From Cololabis saira (lineage: Eukaryota > Chordata > Actinopteri > Beloniformes > Belonidae): a stretch of 64,000 nucleotides of DNA. The position numbers and the translations under genes are program-made. The stretch lies in the NCBI RefSeq assembly GCF_033807715.1, contig NC_084610.1, positions 5,141,769 through 5,205,768 on the forward strand. The letters run 5' to 3'. Shown piece after piece: positions 34,784 through 45,929 of this stretch. The notes beneath the pieces were generated by a model that was given only the letters and a program-made list of their open reading frames with translations, was not told where the DNA came from and did no database searches. The first letter of the stretch is position 1, and each line of letters begins with the position of its first letter.

Positions 34784-35383
34784 TGTGACAGACTCACAAG
34801 GGGGAACCCAAGAGCGAGACAGTGGTGGAGTGAAGAATGAATTTATTTTAAGGGAAGGGGAAAAAGGGGGTCCGGTTAGGGCAGAGGTGGTTGCTGGCAC
34901 GGGGAATGGCTGGCGTGGGGAGGAGAGGACGATGGAGGGCTGAGTGGAAGCCAGGGGTAGCTTGGAGCTGGAGGGTGGCTGGGAGAACAGGCTGGTTGGA
35001 GCTGGCAGATGATAATGGTCCTGGGGGAACAGCAGAAAAAGCAGTCAGTAACAAGATCAAAAAATAGCAAGGAGATTTCACGAGGGTTTTCACTGGGATC
35101 GGCCTGAAGTGCGCACCACGGAGGTTTGACAACAATCTGGCGAGGAGTGGTGGAAAAACCAGTGTAGATATACTGCAGTGGAGATGAGTTGATGGATGGC
35201 AGGTGTGGAGACTGAGGGAGCTGATGATCTGATGGCAGACAGGTGTGGAGGAATCCAGGAGCTGAGTGTGAGTGGCAGATGACCACACAAAACAAAACAC
35301 AGGGAGTGACACAAGGAAACACAAGGGATGGGAGAACACAGGGAAACACAGGGGAAGAGGGAGGTACAGCCATAGCTGTAACA
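34784..35383 (-). repeat. 3' LTR of the chromovirus
   Basis: 600 bp, with TGTTACAG...CTGTCACA ends on the minus strand. It carries a TATA-like TATATCT (35172-35166), the putative start of R (35141), and AATAAA at 34847-34842. Long antisense and sense open frames within the LTR (up to 250 residues, Pro/Ser/Leu-rich) recur in both LTRs and are not taken as genes. Confidence 0.95.
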
Positions 35384-35397
35384 GTACCCCCCCCTCA
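35384..35397 (-). promoter_or_regulatory. Polypurine tract overlapping the stop codon
   Basis: Minus strand TGAGGGGGGGGTAC directly precedes the 3' LTR. The TGA is the gag-pol stop, so the plus-strand primer of reverse transcription begins inside the last codon and no spacer is left. A G-rich purine run in this place is what RNase H leaves as primer in LTR elements. Confidence 0.8.
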
Positions 35398-38300
35398 ACG
35401 GGCGCCACCAGGCGACCCACCAGGCTTGTCAGGGTGCTCACGGTGGAAGTCCCGGACCAGGGACGCAGCAAAAATATGCCGACGAGGAACCCAGCAGCGC
35501 TCCTCAGGCCCATAACCCTCCCAGTCAACCAGATACTGGAAGCCCCTGCCGCGGCGGCGCACGTCCAACAACCGCCGGACAGTGTAGGTCGGATGGTCAT
35601 CGATGATGCGGGGGGGTGGGGGGGCAGCAGCTGGAGGAGACAGTGGGCTAGTGGAGACCGGCTTCAACTGGGAGACGTGAAAAGCAGGGTGAACCCTCAT
35701 GTGAGGAGGAAGCTTGAGCTTGACAACGGTGGGATTTATGACAGAAAGTATCTCATATGGACCAACATAACGGGGTGTGAGTTTCTTGGAAGAGGTTTGC
35801 AAGGGGAGATCCTTGGAAGAGAGCCACACTTTCTGACCTGGTTTGTAGTTGGGGGCCGGTGTCCGATGGCGGTCAGCAATGCGGCGATTGCGGTCAGCAG
35901 TGCGGAGCAAGGCCGCACGGGCATCCTTCCAGACCTTACGGCAACGGCGAAGATGAGCTTGGACCGAAGGGACGGAGATGTCCTCCTCCAAGGCTGGAAA
36001 CAGAGGTGGTTGGAAGCCCAAGGCACATTCGAACGGTGACATACCCGTGGCGGCACTTGACAGGGAGTTGTGTGCATACTCAATCCATGGCAGGTGGGTG
36101 CTCCAGGAGGAGGGGTTCCTACAAACAACACAGCGAAGCGCAGCGCCCAGGTCCTGGTTGGCCCGCTCCGTCTGACCGTTAGTCTGGGGATGATAACCGG
36201 ACGACAGACTCACCGAGGCGCCGAGGGCCTGGCAAAAGGCCTTCCAGACTTGCGAGATGAACTGGGGTCCACGGTCAGACACAATGTCGGAGGGTATGCC
36301 ATGGAGACGGAAGACATGGTACACCAACTGGTCAGCGGTCTCCAAGGCCGTCGGGAGCTTGGGGAGAGGTACAAAGTGCACAGATTTAGAGAACCGGTCC
36401 ACAATGGTTAGTATAGTGGTATTACCTTGTGAAGGTGGAAGTCCGGTAACAAAGTCGAGGGCTATGTGAGACCATGGACGAGCTGGGACTGGCAAGGGAC
36501 GGAGTAACCCGGCAGGTGGTTGGTGAGAGGCCTTGGCACGGGCACAAACCGTACAGGCGGACACAAAGGCACGGGTGTCAGAATCCATTGAAGGCCACCA
36601 GAAATGCCGCTTAAGGAGGGACAGGGTACGGGCAGCTCCGGGGTGGCAAGCAAACCGGGAAGTGTGCCCCCACTGGAGGACTTGGGAACGGACGGAGCTA
36701 GGCACAAAGAGACGATTGGGGGGCCCGTTACCTGGGTCTGGCTGAGCCCGTTGAGCATCCCTGACAATGGATTCGATCTCCCATGTAACTGCTGCCACCA
36801 CACACGTCTCAGGAAGGATGGTGTCAGGGATGGAGGGCGCCTCCGCCAAGGAAAATTGGCGGGAAAGGGCATCTGGCTTCAGATTTCGAGAGCCTGGACG
36901 ATAGGTAAGTGTGAAGGAGAAGCGACCAAAGAACAAGGCCCAGCGAGCTTGACGGGAGTTGAGGCGTTTGGCTGTCTGGATGTAAGCCAAGTTCTTGTGG
37001 TCAGTCCATACGACGAACGGATGTTCGGCCCCCTCCAGCCAGTGCCTCCATTCTTCCAGAGCGAGTTTGACAGCCAGCAGTTCCCGGTTCCCAACATCAT
37101 AATTCATCTCTGCCGGTGACAGACGGCGGGAGAAGAAAGCACAAGGATGCAACTTCTGGTCGGTGGCAGAACGCTGAGAGAGCACAGCCCCGACTCCAGA
37201 GCCGGATGCGTCGACCTCCACAATAAACTGACGAGTGGGGTCTGGGTGGATGAGCACAGGCGCTGAAGTGAAGAGCCTTTTGAGACCAGAGAAGGCCGCC
37301 TCGGCCTCAGGGGTCCAAGAAAAAGCGCTCGCAGTGGAGGTGAGTCTGGTTAGGGGTGCGGCCACCCGACTGTAGTCTCTGATGAAGCGGCGGTAGAAAT
37401 TAGCAAAGCCAAGGAACTGCTGGAGCTGTTTAACAGATGTGGGTTTGGGCCAGTTAGCCACTGCCTGGATCTTAGCAGGGTCTGTTCTCATTTGTCCACC
37501 CTCAAAGATGTACCCCAGGAAAGAAACTGAACTGGCATGAAAATCGCATTTCTCTGCCTTCACAAAGAGTTCATTCTCTAGGAGCCTCTGGAGTACTTGT
37601 CGGACATGTTGGATGTGTTCTTCTGGGTCTTGGGAGAAAATCAGAATGTCGTCAAGATAGACAAACACGGTTCTGTTGAGGAAGTCACGGAGTACATCGT
37701 TCACTAGGGCTTGGAACACAGCGGGGGCATTAGTCAGACCAAAAGGCATCACGAGGTACTCAAAGTGTCCAAGAGGGGTGTTGAAGGCCGTTTTCCACTC
37801 GTCTCCTTCCTTGATCCGGACAAGGTGGTAGGCGTTTCTCAAATCCAGTTTAGAAAAGACAGTGGCTTTCTGAATGGGTTCGAAAGCCGATTCGATGAGG
37901 GGTAAGGGATACTTATTTTTGATGGTGATGGCGTTGAGGCCTCTGTAGTCAATGCAGGGGCGGAGAGTGCGATCCTTCTTGGAAACAAAAAAGAAACCTG
38001 CTCCAACTGGGGAAGAGGATGGACGGATGATGCCAGCAGCCAGCGATTCATGAATGTATTGCTCCATTGTCTCTCTCTCTGGACGGGAAAGTTTAAACAG
38101 ACGACTAGAAGGCAGGGGAGCCCCAGAGAGGAGGTCAACGGAGCAGTCATATGGGCGATGAGGGGGAAGGGAGAGAGCACGCTGTTTGCTGAAGACCTCA
38201 CCCAAATCGTGATAAACAGCTGGGACTGCTGACAGATCTGGGGGTTCTGAGGGGGGAGAGGAAACAATGGCCTCTACTGGGGCAAGAGCAGACTGCAAGC

Positions 38301-39732
38301 AGGTTGAAAGACAAAAGGGGCTCCAGCTTACCAATTTGCCAACAGACCAGTCGAAATGGGGATTGTGTTTCCGGAGCCAGGGGTGACCTAAGACAATGGG
38401 GGCACTGGGAGAGGAAATTAGGTGGAACTGGATGTGCTCGTGATGATTACCAGACAGGATGAGATGTACAGGTTTTGTACGGTGTGTCACATGGGCAAGG
38501 AGATGGCCATTGAGGGCATTAGCCTTCAGGGGAACGTCCAGGAGCTCGCTGGTGATGCCTGTTTGAGCAGCCAGGGTGGCATCCATGAAGCTCTCGTCCG
38601 CACCGGAGTCCACCAAGGCGGGTAGAGGCAGGGACAATTGGTTCCAACATAATGTGGCATTGAACTGCATTCTGGGTCGGGGTTTAGGAGAGGAAGGAGT
38701 TTGGTTCGACAGAACCCCCACTGCTACTGACGAGCCTGTTCCCTTTGACCGATGGGGACAAGAGGCAAGGAAATGACCCTTTTGGCTGCAATAAATGCAC
38801 TCTCCAGCTTGCATTCTCCTCTGACGCTCTGTTGGGGAGAGACGAGCCCGACCCAACTGCATGGGTTCTTCAGGGGGTAGAGAAGAGAAGGAGCTGGAGT
38901 AGTCACTGGAGCGGGACCTGGCACAGGGGATGGCTCGGGGAGCTAAGCTGGGTTGAGGCACAGGCAGAGGGCATGATATGGGAATTTGTGGACGGCCTGC
39001 TTTCTCCCTGCGGCGCTGCCGCAGGCGGTTGTCAAGACGAGTAGCCAGGGAAATAAGGGAGTCCAAATCCTCTGTTTCATCCCTCGCCGCAAGCTCATCC
39101 TTGATGTAATCCGCCAAACCATTCATATATGCTCCCTGCAAACTTAGCTCTCCCCACCCACTTTCTGCTGCTAATATCCGGAACTCAATGGAATAGTCCG
39201 CAACAGACCTGGAGCCTTGACGGAAAGAGAAGAGCTTGCTAGAAGCTTCCTTGCCTTGGATGGGACAGTCAAAAACTTTCTCTAACTCCGCCACAAACTG
39301 AGGGTAGGAAGAGAGCACGGGGGAGGCTCTATCCCACAGCGCTTTAACCCACTGAGCTGCTCTCCCAGAAAGCAAACCCATAATAAAGGCAATGCGTGAC
39401 TGACCTGAGCTATATGTTGCTGGTTGCTGCTGAAACACTAGAGCACACTGGAACAAAAACTGTCCACAAGCTCCCGGCTCGCCAGAGTATCGCTCCGGGG
39501 TCGGGATGTGAGGTTCCCGGGAAGGCGGCGCTGGAGCGGCCTGAGCTGGGGGTGAATCAGGTTGAGCAGCGACTGGAGGAGCAGTGGCTGATGAAGCAGG
39601 GAGTTGGGAAATACTGGTAGTTAATGCCTGTAATGACTCCCCTACTTCACGAAGAAGCTTGTCATGTTGTCCAAGCAGGGTCCCCTGGGAAGCCAGAGCA
39701 CGACGGAGTGAATCCACGTCTGCTGGGTCCAT
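35395..39732 (-). CDS. gag-pol: Gag-pol polyprotein with C-terminal chromodomain
   Basis: 1445 residues from the ATG at 39732 (MDPADVDS...), chosen because upstream codons lie in the primer site and LTR. Order: Gag capsid-like region about 70-240; zinc knuckle [14 protein letters not shown] 312-325; aspartic protease DSGAD 375-379; reverse transcriptase about 560-725 with YLDD 692-695; RNase H with D841, E884, D911; integrase zinc finger H1023, H1030, C1060, C1063; integrase core D1093, D1153, E1189 (DX35E); GPY motif near 1323; chromodomain about 1380-1430. Gag and Pol are one frame, as in Tf1; as I recall, sushi-ichi uses a frameshift. No stop or frameshift. The chromodomain is expected to steer integration to marked chromatin. 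Confidence 0.96.
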   Translation of the reverse strand: MDPADVDSLRRALASQGTLLGQHDKLLREVGESLQALTTSISQLPASSATAPPVAAQPDSPPAQAAPAPPSREPHIPTPERYSGEPGACGQFLFQCALVFQQQPATYSSGQSRIAFIMGLLSGRAAQWVKALWDRASPVLSSYPQFVAELEKVFDCPIQGKEASSKLFSFRQGSRSVADYSIEFRILAAESGWGELSLQGAYMNGLADYIKDELAARDETEDLDSLISLATRLDNRLRQRRREKAGRPQIPISCPLPVPQPSLAPRAIPCARSRSSDYSSSFSSLPPEEPMQLGRARLSPTERQRRMQAGECIYCSQKGHFLASCPHRSKGTGSSVAVGVLSNQTPSSPKPRPRMQFNATLCWNQLSLPLPALVDSGADESFMDATLAAQTGITSELLDVPLKANALNGHLLAHVTHRTKPVHLILSGNHHEHIQFHLISSPSAPIVLGHPWLRKHNPHFDWSVGKLVSWSPFCLSTCLQSALAPVEAIVSSPPSEPPDLSAVPAVYHDLGEVFSKQRALSLPPHRPYDCSVDLLSGAPLPSSRLFKLSRPERETMEQYIHESLAAGIIRPSSSPVGAGFFFVSKKDRTLRPCIDYRGLNAITIKNKYPLPLIESAFEPIQKATVFSKLDLRNAYHLVRIKEGDEWKTAFNTPLGHFEYLVMPFGLTNAPAVFQALVNDVLRDFLNRTVFVYLDDILIFSQDPEEHIQHVRQVLQRLLENELFVKAEKCDFHASSVSFLGYIFEGGQMRTDPAKIQAVANWPKPTSVKQLQQFLGFANFYRRFIRDYSRVAAPLTRLTSTASAFSWTPEAEAAFSGLKRLFTSAPVLIHPDPTRQFIVEVDASGSGVGAVLSQRSATDQKLHPCAFFSRRLSPAEMNYDVGNRELLAVKLALEEWRHWLEGAEHPFVVWTDHKNLAYIQTAKRLNSRQARWALFFGRFSFTLTYRPGSRNLKPDALSRQFSLAEAPSIPDTILPETCVVAAVTWEIESIVRDAQRAQPDPGNGPPNRLFVPSSVRSQVLQWGHTSRFACHPGAARTLSLLKRHFWWPSMDSDTRAFVSACTVCARAKASHQPPAGLLRPLPVPARPWSHIALDFVTGLPPSQGNTTILTIVDRFSKSVHFVPLPKLPTALETADQLVYHVFRLHGIPSDIVSDRGPQFISQVWKAFCQALGASVSLSSGYHPQTNGQTERANQDLGAALRCVVCRNPSSWSTHLPWIEYAHNSLSSAATGMSPFECALGFQPPLFPALEEDISVPSVQAHLRRCRKVWKDARAALLRTADRNRRIADRHRTPAPNYKPGQKVWLSSKDLPLQTSSKKLTPRYVGPYEILSVINPTVVKLKLPPHMRVHPAFHVSQLKPVSTSPLSPPAAAPPPPRIIDDHPTYTVRRLLDVRRRGRGFQYLVDWEGYGPEERCWVPRRHIFAASLVRDFHREHPDKPGGSPGGAR

Positions 39733-39736
39733 ACTG

Positions 39737-39747
39737 GCCAGATTGTT
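39737..39747 (-). promoter_or_regulatory. Self-priming primer-binding site
   Basis: Minus strand AACAATCTGGC begins one base after the 5' LTR. It is exactly complementary to GCCAGATTGTT in the LTR (40106-40096), 31 nt downstream of the TATA-like box, that is, at the predicted 5' end of the transcript. Tf1/sushi elements prime reverse transcription with the first about 11 nt of their own RNA rather than a tRNA. The gag ATG follows 4 nt later. Confidence 0.8.
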
Positions 39748-39748
39748 C

Positions 39749-40348
39749 TGTGACAGACTCACAAGGGGGAACCCAAGAGCGAGACAGTGGTGGAGTGAAG
39801 AATGAATTTATTTTAAGGGAAGGGGAAAAAGGGGGTCCGGTTAGGGCAGAGGTGGTTGCTGGCACGGGGAATGGCTGGCGTGGGGAGGAGAGGACGATGG
39901 AGGGCTGAGTGGAAGCCAGGGGTAGCTTGGAGCTGGAGGGTGGCTGGGAGAACAGGCTGGTTGGAGCTGGCAGATGATAATGGTCCTGGGGGAACAGCAG
40001 AAAAAGCAGTCAGTAACAAGATCAAAAAATAGCAAGGAGATTTCACGAGGGTTTTCACTGGGATCGGCCTGAAGTGCGCACCACGGAGGTTTGACAACAA
40101 TCTGGCGAGGAGTGGTGGAAAAACCAGTGTAGATATACTGCAGTGGAGATGAGTTGATGGATGGCAGGTGTGGAGACTGAGGGAGCTGATGATCTGATGG
40201 CAGACAGGTGTGGAGGAATCCAGGAGCTGAGTGTGAGTGGCAGATGACCACACAAAACAAAACACAGGGAGTGACACAAGGAAACACAAGGGATGGGAGA
40301 ACACAGGGAAACACAGGGGAAGAGGGAGGTACAGCCATAGCTGTAACA
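39749..40348 (-). repeat. 5' LTR of the chromovirus
   Basis: 600 bp, identical by eye to the 3' LTR. On the minus strand U3 runs from 40348 to about 40107, R probably begins at 40106, and AATAAA at 39812-39807 marks the R/U5 region. U5 is short (under about 60 nt). It supplies the promoter. Confidence 0.95.
40131..40137 (-). promoter_or_regulatory. TATA-like box of the 5' LTR
   Basis: TATATCT on the minus strand, 31 nt upstream of the base at 40106 where the self-complementary 11-mer begins. This is the normal distance from TATA to start site, which is why that base is proposed as the transcript start. Confidence 0.65.
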
Positions 40349-40385
40349 GAATCACGAGAACACCCTATGGGGTAATTTAGAAGTC

Positions 40386-40660
40386 TGTGACAGTGATGAC
40401 AAATGTCTGATAATGACATTTGGCCACATATCACATCCGACTGTAAATTACTTTAGTCTCTCACCTGATTTGTGTATTCCTGCCTTTTGCTCGTTAAACT
40501 TCTTGTATAAAATCCTTGTTACAAAATCACTCGAGGTCAACACACCGACCGAGACACTGCGTCTGTGTAGGTCTGCTGACCGCCGGCTGAATAAAATCTC
40601 TAATCCCACAGCGGACTCCTGAACTGGACCTAATTCCTCAACACTATCCATCTTCAAAAG
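40386..40660 (+). mobile_element. Possible retroviral-type LTR remnant
   Basis: TGTGACAGTGATGAC near the left, a TATAAAA at about 40506, and CTGAATAAAATCTC (AATAAA 40590-40595) followed by CCCACAGCGGACTCCTGAAC resemble promoter, polyadenylation and U5 parts of an LTR. No matching second LTR, coding region or duplication is seen, so this is tentative. Confidence 0.3.
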
Positions 40661-40889
40661 TTGCTCAATAGAACATTTAATTCAACAGTGTAGCCAAGAA
40701 AGCTCTTGCTGTTTCTTTTGTACTTCATATTCTGTGTTGCCACTTGTTCAGCATCATATTCATATTTTCATGATCATGTCTTTATAGGTCAACAGTAATT
40801 TTTTATTTTCATTCATTTTCTGCATGCAATTTTTATGATGTATTTTTTTATTCTATTTTATGATTTTGTATCCTCATAACTATATTGTT

Positions 40890-41029
40890 AAATGTTATTA
40901 GGTGGGGGCTCCTCATAAGCCTAATGGCTCGCTCGCTCCTCCCTGTACAGTTTCTTTTAACTGCACGTATTTGTGTGATGTTATTTTTATTGTATGTGCT
41001 AAATAAAACTAAACTAAACTAAACTAAAA
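40890..41029 (+). mobile_element. LINE (L2-like) 3' UTR tail
   Basis: GGTGGGGGCTCCTCATAAGC, CCTCCCTGTACAG and a terminal AAATAAAACTAAACTAAACT repeat are the usual 3' end of fish L2-type elements. Upstream AT-rich DNA (40660-40890) may be more of the same. No coding part is recognisable. Confidence 0.55.
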
Positions 41030-42025
41030 TGGCTACCTGGGAAGGTTTTTCCAGGTGTGTCCAACTAGGACAGGGGTCGGCAAACCAAAATGTTGAAAGA
41101 GCCATATTGGACCAAAAACGCAAAAAACAAATATGTCTGGAGCCGCAAAAAATGAAAAGTCTTTTATAAGCCTTAGAATGAAGGCAACACATGCTGCATG
41201 TATCTAGTTATAACTGGGGGAAGATTTTTTTTTTCATTATGCACTTCGAGAAAAAAGTCGAAATGTTGAGAAAAAAGTCGAAATGTTGAGAAAAAAGTCG
41301 AAATGTCGAGAAAAAAGTTGAAATGTCGAGATTAATGTTGAAGTACAATCTCGAGAAAAAAGTCGAAATGTTGAGAAAAAAGTCGAAATGTTGAGAAAAA
41401 AGTCGAAATGTCAAGAAAAAAAAGTTGAAATGTCGAGATTAATGTTGAAGTACAATCTCGAGAAAAAAGTCAAAATGTTGAGAAAAAAGTTGAAATGTTG
41501 AGAAAAAAGTCAAAATTTCGAGAAAAAAGTCAAAATTTCGAGAAAAAAGTCGAAATGTTGAGAAAAAAGTCAGAATTTCGAGAAAAAAGTCAAAATTTCG
41601 AGAAAAAAGTCGAAATGTTGAGAAAAAAGTCGAAATGTCGAGAAAAAAAGTCGAAATGTCGAGATTAATGTTGAAGTACAATCTTGAGAAAAAAGTTGAA
41701 ATGTTGAGAAAAAAGTCAAAATTTCGTGAAAAAAGTCGAAATGTTGAAAAGGGAAAAAAAGAAGGAAAAAAGGGAAAGAAAGGTCAAACATTTCTGAAAA
41801 AGCTCCAGGAGCCACTAGGGCGGCGCTAAAGAGCCGCGGGTTGCTGATCCCTGAACTAGGAGGAGGCCCCAATGCAGACCAGAGACATTTTGGAGAAATG
41901 ACATCTCCCAGTTGGCCGGGGAACTCTCCTGGTACTCTCCTGGGAGGAGCTGCAGGTGTTGCTGGGAGGCTGCTGGCCCCATGACCCATACCCTGGTAAG
42001 CAGGAGTTAAAGGATGGATGGATGG
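41027..42025 (+). mobile_element. RTE-type LINE 3' end, split by a hAT
   Basis: 41030-41070 plus 41862-42025 read as one RTE (Rex3/Expander-like) 3' region: ...CCAACTAGGA / GGAGGCCCCAATGCAGACC... GAGACATTTTGGAGAAATGA ... CAGTTGGCCGGGGAACTC ... GGAGGAGCTGCAGG, ending in a GGATGGATGGATGG tail. The hAT 41071-41853 sits between the halves. No intact coding frame is left. Confidence 0.65.
41071..41853. mobile_element. Complete non-autonomous hAT-type element with satellite core
   Basis: Ends CAGGGGTCGGCAA and TTGCTGATCCCTG, with a perfect 8-bp duplication AACTAGGA at 41063-41070 and 41854-41861. The core (about 41240-41750) is a tandem of about 20-bp GAGAAAAAAGTCGAAATGTC-type units. Ends read GAGCCATATTGGACC and GAGCCGC, common in this hAT family. 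A truncated sibling lies at 14466-15002. Nothing is encoded; the Phe/Ser-rich minus frames are satellite artefacts. Confidence 0.9.
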
Positions 42026-43395
42026 AAAATAATGTTTGCTTGGACAGAGCTTCTAGGAAACAACTACTTCCAAATATGAGCATTTTTTAACCCGTTAAAA
42101 TGAGCAAACGCTCCTTTCATAACAGTACACTGAAGAGATACCCCGAGGTGTCGGCTCCCATGGGCTAAGAGGTATGGAAGCCGGGAAAAACAGCAGAAAT
42201 CTATAACCAGTGAGTTAATTCAGCCAGTGGGAGCTGCAGGGACTGGGCTCTCCCTGCAGCTGTGACACCAGTATTAAGTAGACAGAGTGGAGGCTTGCTG
42301 CCCCACTGGGCCCTTGTGACAGGACTCTAAGTCCTCCATCCCATTCCAGGCCGGCCCGGCTGCCAGGCAGCCTATTGAATCCCAGCACGGAGAACGCAAG
42401 GACCCATACATTAAAGATTTGTCAGCAAAACGGGGGATAGTGGCTGAGGCGCTTCGCTGCTCCATAATAGGGCTGATACCTTTAGCCGCCACATATGGTA
42501 TGAATGAGCGAGTGTTGATAATGCCTGCATGCAAAAAACTTATGAAAAGTCACATTTGGGATTCAGTGAAAAGGTTGGATCGACATGGGGAAACACATCC
42601 ACACATAACATTCTCTACTTTTTATTCCAGCTTTCCTGCATCAATCCATTTCAGCTCAGTCTCACCTTACTGCCCCATTTCTCTGCATGTGCAGAGCCAA
42701 GCACCATGTTGATTCTCCTAAAAGGGTTACATCTTATTTTCCTCTCTATTACACTTTTCAAAGGCTGGTCCAATTGTTGTACTTTAGCGCAGACGCCCGC
42801 GGGCCATTTTACTTCGAAAACCTGTGGAAAAGGCATTTTTCCAGACCCACATGGAGGAGGCCCGAGGGATATTTGAAAGTGCAGTAGCATGTATTTAAAT
42901 TAGACATGGCTTTTAATTATTTTGTCGAGGCATAATTTTTTTTTTCTCAGCTGAGGGCAGTGGAGTGTATGCTGAGGTTGTGTTTCCATAATTTCCGCGA
43001 CACTGTGAAAGCCCTCGGATGATAGTCCGCATACATTAGTTAAAGCTGAAATGTCAGCCGTAAAGGCCTCACATGTGCTCCCTCGAGAACTACAACACGG
43101 TCACCCTCTCCCACTGGAAAAGGCAGCACTTTGCATCCACAAATAATGTTCCAATTAATCCAAAAAAGAGCCAACAAACATAATGGCTTCAGGCGAAAAT
43201 GTTGGCATTCAATACAGTCTCTCCAAAGCTGATGAACGCTCAAAATACAAAGACGTCGGCCGGTGTTTGTGTTATTCACACTGACTGTACTCTGTAGGGA
43301 CGTCCTGCCTGGAGGAGTTTCCGGCTTCCTTTCCTCAAGAGACTATAGAGAAGCATCTATTTGTTGTCTGAGTCTGAGAAGTGATGGTGGAAGCC
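42026..43395. other. No gene; possible conserved non-coding DNA
   Basis: A repeat-poor 1.4 kb with even composition and TTAATTA/AATTAAT-type motifs at 42880-43240. It resembles conserved non-coding DNA more than decayed repeats, but this cannot be established here. Frames of up to 115 codons have no domain. Confidence 0.35.
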
Positions 43396-43552
43396 CAGGG
43401 TTCTCCATCCTTAACCTTTCTGACCTTGGGGCCCAATTTTTTCAGTACAGGGTGGCCCGGGGCCCATTAAATATTAACACTGTATAGCAGGGGTATTCAA
43501 CTTTAAGAGGTCCATTTAGAGAAAATGTACTCAAGCGAATGTCCAGAACATC

Positions 43553-43615
<63 letters not shown>

Positions 43616-44493
43616 GTAGCCTCATAGTTATACCAACATCTGCATCTGACTGTTATATTAAAAAAGTACATATTTGCCCATTAACATGTGTAACTTCAAT
43701 TACACATATTTTTTTCTCTTAAAAATAAAATAGATTTTATTTTATTTTTCAAATGCTATCTTATTTTATTTCTTCACCAGCAGTTTGAATTTCCCCTTTT
43801 CTTTGTTAATTGTCTCAACACATTTTTATAATAAATGAATATAAACACATCTTAACAATTGAACACTTTTGCAGTTTTTCTTTCTTCCCCTTAATCTTAT
43901 GCCTCCACTTTCTGTCGTTCAGTGAGAGAACTGAGCTCTAACTTCTCCTGTCAGGACTTTAAATCTGGGCTGGATGGTGTCAGGTTCTCATATGCATGTA
44001 AAGGTGCTTATTGGTGAGCCTGGAACGATATTTAGTTTTAATTATGTTCATTGTGGAGACGTGTCACTTTCCGATGCTTTTGCGAGCCCGAACAACAGTC
44101 CAGCCCACACATCTACATCTACAATCCTTCAGCAGTAACGACGGAGCCGCCCGAGCGGCACCGACCTCCCCGGCCGCGGGGACGCGTCAGGATAAATGAT
44201 GACGCCGCGCTCGCTCGCTCTGGGCACAGACCCAAGTAATCGATCCCTGATCCTGGCGGATCTAAACCTACTCTGTGCAAAATGAAGGATTTTCTCTATA
44301 AATACACACCATTTCTCTTACTATTACACGTACAGCTAGCTGAGTGTCTTCTTCTCCTCATTTGGTCGGGAGTTGCTATGCAGTCCCGCGGCCCCCGCGG
44401 CCCACACGTACAAAACTGATTTTTTTTTCGCGGCCCACTAGATGGCGCTCGCGGCCCACACTTGGGCCGCGGCCCTATGGTTAAGAATCACTG
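43396..44493 (-). mobile_element. Non-autonomous hAT-type element (GGTTAAGAA family), copy 1
   Basis: The right end, ...GGTTAAGAATCACTG, and the left end, CAGGGTTCTCCATCCTTAACC, are inverted. The body matches the copy at 57719-59203 in reverse orientation, including the AT microsatellite, the CGCGGCCC-rich end and a short stub of the transposase C-terminus (minus strand about 43990-43960, NKHLYMHMRT then stop). No 8-bp duplication is readable. Confidence 0.72.
43554..43611. repeat. AT dinucleotide microsatellite
   Basis: About 29 AT units. The other copy of the host hAT has its own AT tract at the matching place (59009-59090), so the repeat seed was part of the ancestral element. Confidence 0.95.
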
Positions 44494-44725
44494 CTCTAGT
44501 GTATCTCTCCTTTGCCTTGAACAGGCTGTGTGCTGCAAAATGTGCTGCAATTCGGCCCCGAAATTCCCGCGCTGGGCTGCGGATGTGATGTCACATGACG
44601 CTGCATGCGCGTTCTCCCCGTTCTCCCGTGCCGGCTTCACTGTTGGCTGCAGTACCCCCAACGGCCGTCGTGGTGAAGGGTGGCGCTAGAGAGTCTATTT
44701 TCTTAAAAGGAGCCTCAAGCTCCTT

Positions 44726-44890
44726 TTAAAATAAGTAGAAAAATCTGCCAGTGGAACAAGATTTTTTTGCTTGTAATGAGAAGATAAATCTTGTCCCATT
44801 GGCAGATTTTTCTACTTATTTCAAGTGAAAATTTACTTGAAACAGGTGAAAATTGTCAAATAAGTTATTTTTCTGGTGTTATTTGTCTGG
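44726..44890. mobile_element. Fragment of the CACTGCAAAAA MITE family
   Basis: AAATAAGTAGAAAAATCTGC, CAAGATTTTTTTGC and ACTTGAAACAGGTGAAAATT match the central part of the element at 8628-9004. Both termini are missing. Confidence 0.6.
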
Positions 44891-45604
44891 TGATGACTAA
44901 ATGTTGAAATAGCAGTAAAACGACATTCATTGATGAAATTACATAAGGGATGGAAAGGGGGGATGATTTTGACAAAATTATTATTTCAGGGGGGATGCCA
45001 TCCCCCCTCATCCTCCCTCAACTCCAGTACTGTTTATATCTCCCACACAGTTAAGGACAAGGCGTTATTAACCATTCACACCAGCAATGACTTCAAATGA
45101 AGAAAGCTTTAAGAAAATGTATGCGTGACATCTACCTGATGTAAGGACTCAAAATAAGATTTGAGATCACTCACAGTTTCATAGCTGCTGAAGTTTTGTG
45201 CTTTTTTTTTTTCTAAATCAAACACCCCCGTTCGGGTGACTCATATTTATGGCATCCATTATCGGACTCATATACTTTTGGCAAGGGTTGAGCCATTACC
45301 TCATCATTTTGTATGAATCACCAGCCCAAACAAGCCTCGCCAGCAGTAAACTACAGGTTTAAAAAGGAGGTGACAGAGGCAGCGAGGTGCTGGCTAATGG
45401 AGCGTACGCTCAGAGGGAAGGCAGAGATGACACGACAGAAAGATGCCGTCCTTCACAAGGATTGTTGAGAAAACCAAACGTTAAGGAAAAAAGGTACATT
45501 CAGTACATTTTACACTGCCATGCTACTTGAGCTAAATTGTCCTGCTTTAATAAATGAGTTTTAAGTACTACAAATACATTTACCTATTCATCCACCAATT
45601 CAAG
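44891..45604. other. No gene recognised
   Basis: 44940-45010 (GGGGGGATGATTTTGAC, GGGGGGATGCCATCCCCCC) is a small inverted, G/C-run repeat remnant. The rest is unassigned. Confidence 0.35.
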
Positions 45605-45760
45605 TGTATTTGATTTATTCATATAGTGCCAACTCGCAACAAAAATCCTCTTGGAGCACTTTACAAAGAAAGTCAACAAGTTAAATGCAAGTCAAAATAA
45701 ATTCAGCTCAGTTATTTCCATTCATAATCTAATCATATTCCAAATGAATCCAATTTGTTG
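45605..45760 (-). mobile_element. LINE-type 3' tail
   Basis: Plus-strand ATTTGATTTATTCATATAG, then TGCCAACTCGCAACAAAAATC and TTGGAGCACTTTACAAAGAAA, is the inverted form of the tail (GCGCTATATAAATAAA-type) common to fish LINEs. It is short and non-coding. Confidence 0.4.
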
Positions 45761-45929
45761 AAACTGAGTAAGAACAGAATGTATAGTTGCAGAAAAATGT
45801 CAAATGGTGTTATCATAGGGCAAGTTACATCAAAATAAATGGCTATTTTAAGCATCTGACGAGACTCAAAAATGTTATTCCAGTTAAGTGGTAAGTGTGG
45901 ATAGTCCCTACTGAGCAAAACGTTTGTAA

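Larger units (their letters stand above)
34779..40353 (-). mobile_element. Complete Ty3/gypsy chromovirus (Tf1/sushi type)
   Basis: Element proper 34784-40348, flanked by a perfect 5-bp duplication GAATC (34779-34783, 40349-40353). Order on the minus strand: 5' LTR, self-complementary primer site, single gag-pol frame, polypurine tract, 3' LTR. The LTRs are both 600 bp and I find no difference between them on reading, so insertion was recent. All motifs needed for retrotransposition are present, making this the one likely autonomous element of the window. It has no envelope gene. Confidence 0.96.

Noticed and set aside
34848..35600. Minus-strand 250-codon frame in the LTR, repeated at 39813-40355
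   Set aside because: Pro/Ser/Leu-rich, present only because the LTR is open in that frame. No domain, and it would be transcribed only as LTR leader or tail.
35272..36411. Plus-strand frames of up to 255 codons opposite gag-pol
   Set aside because: Antisense shadows of the gag-pol reading frame; composition follows the complement of its codons and no family is recognisable.
39732..39762. Earlier gag start giving 1455 residues
   Set aside because: It needs a GTG codon inside the LTR. The ATG at 39732, just after the primer site, is the normal start.
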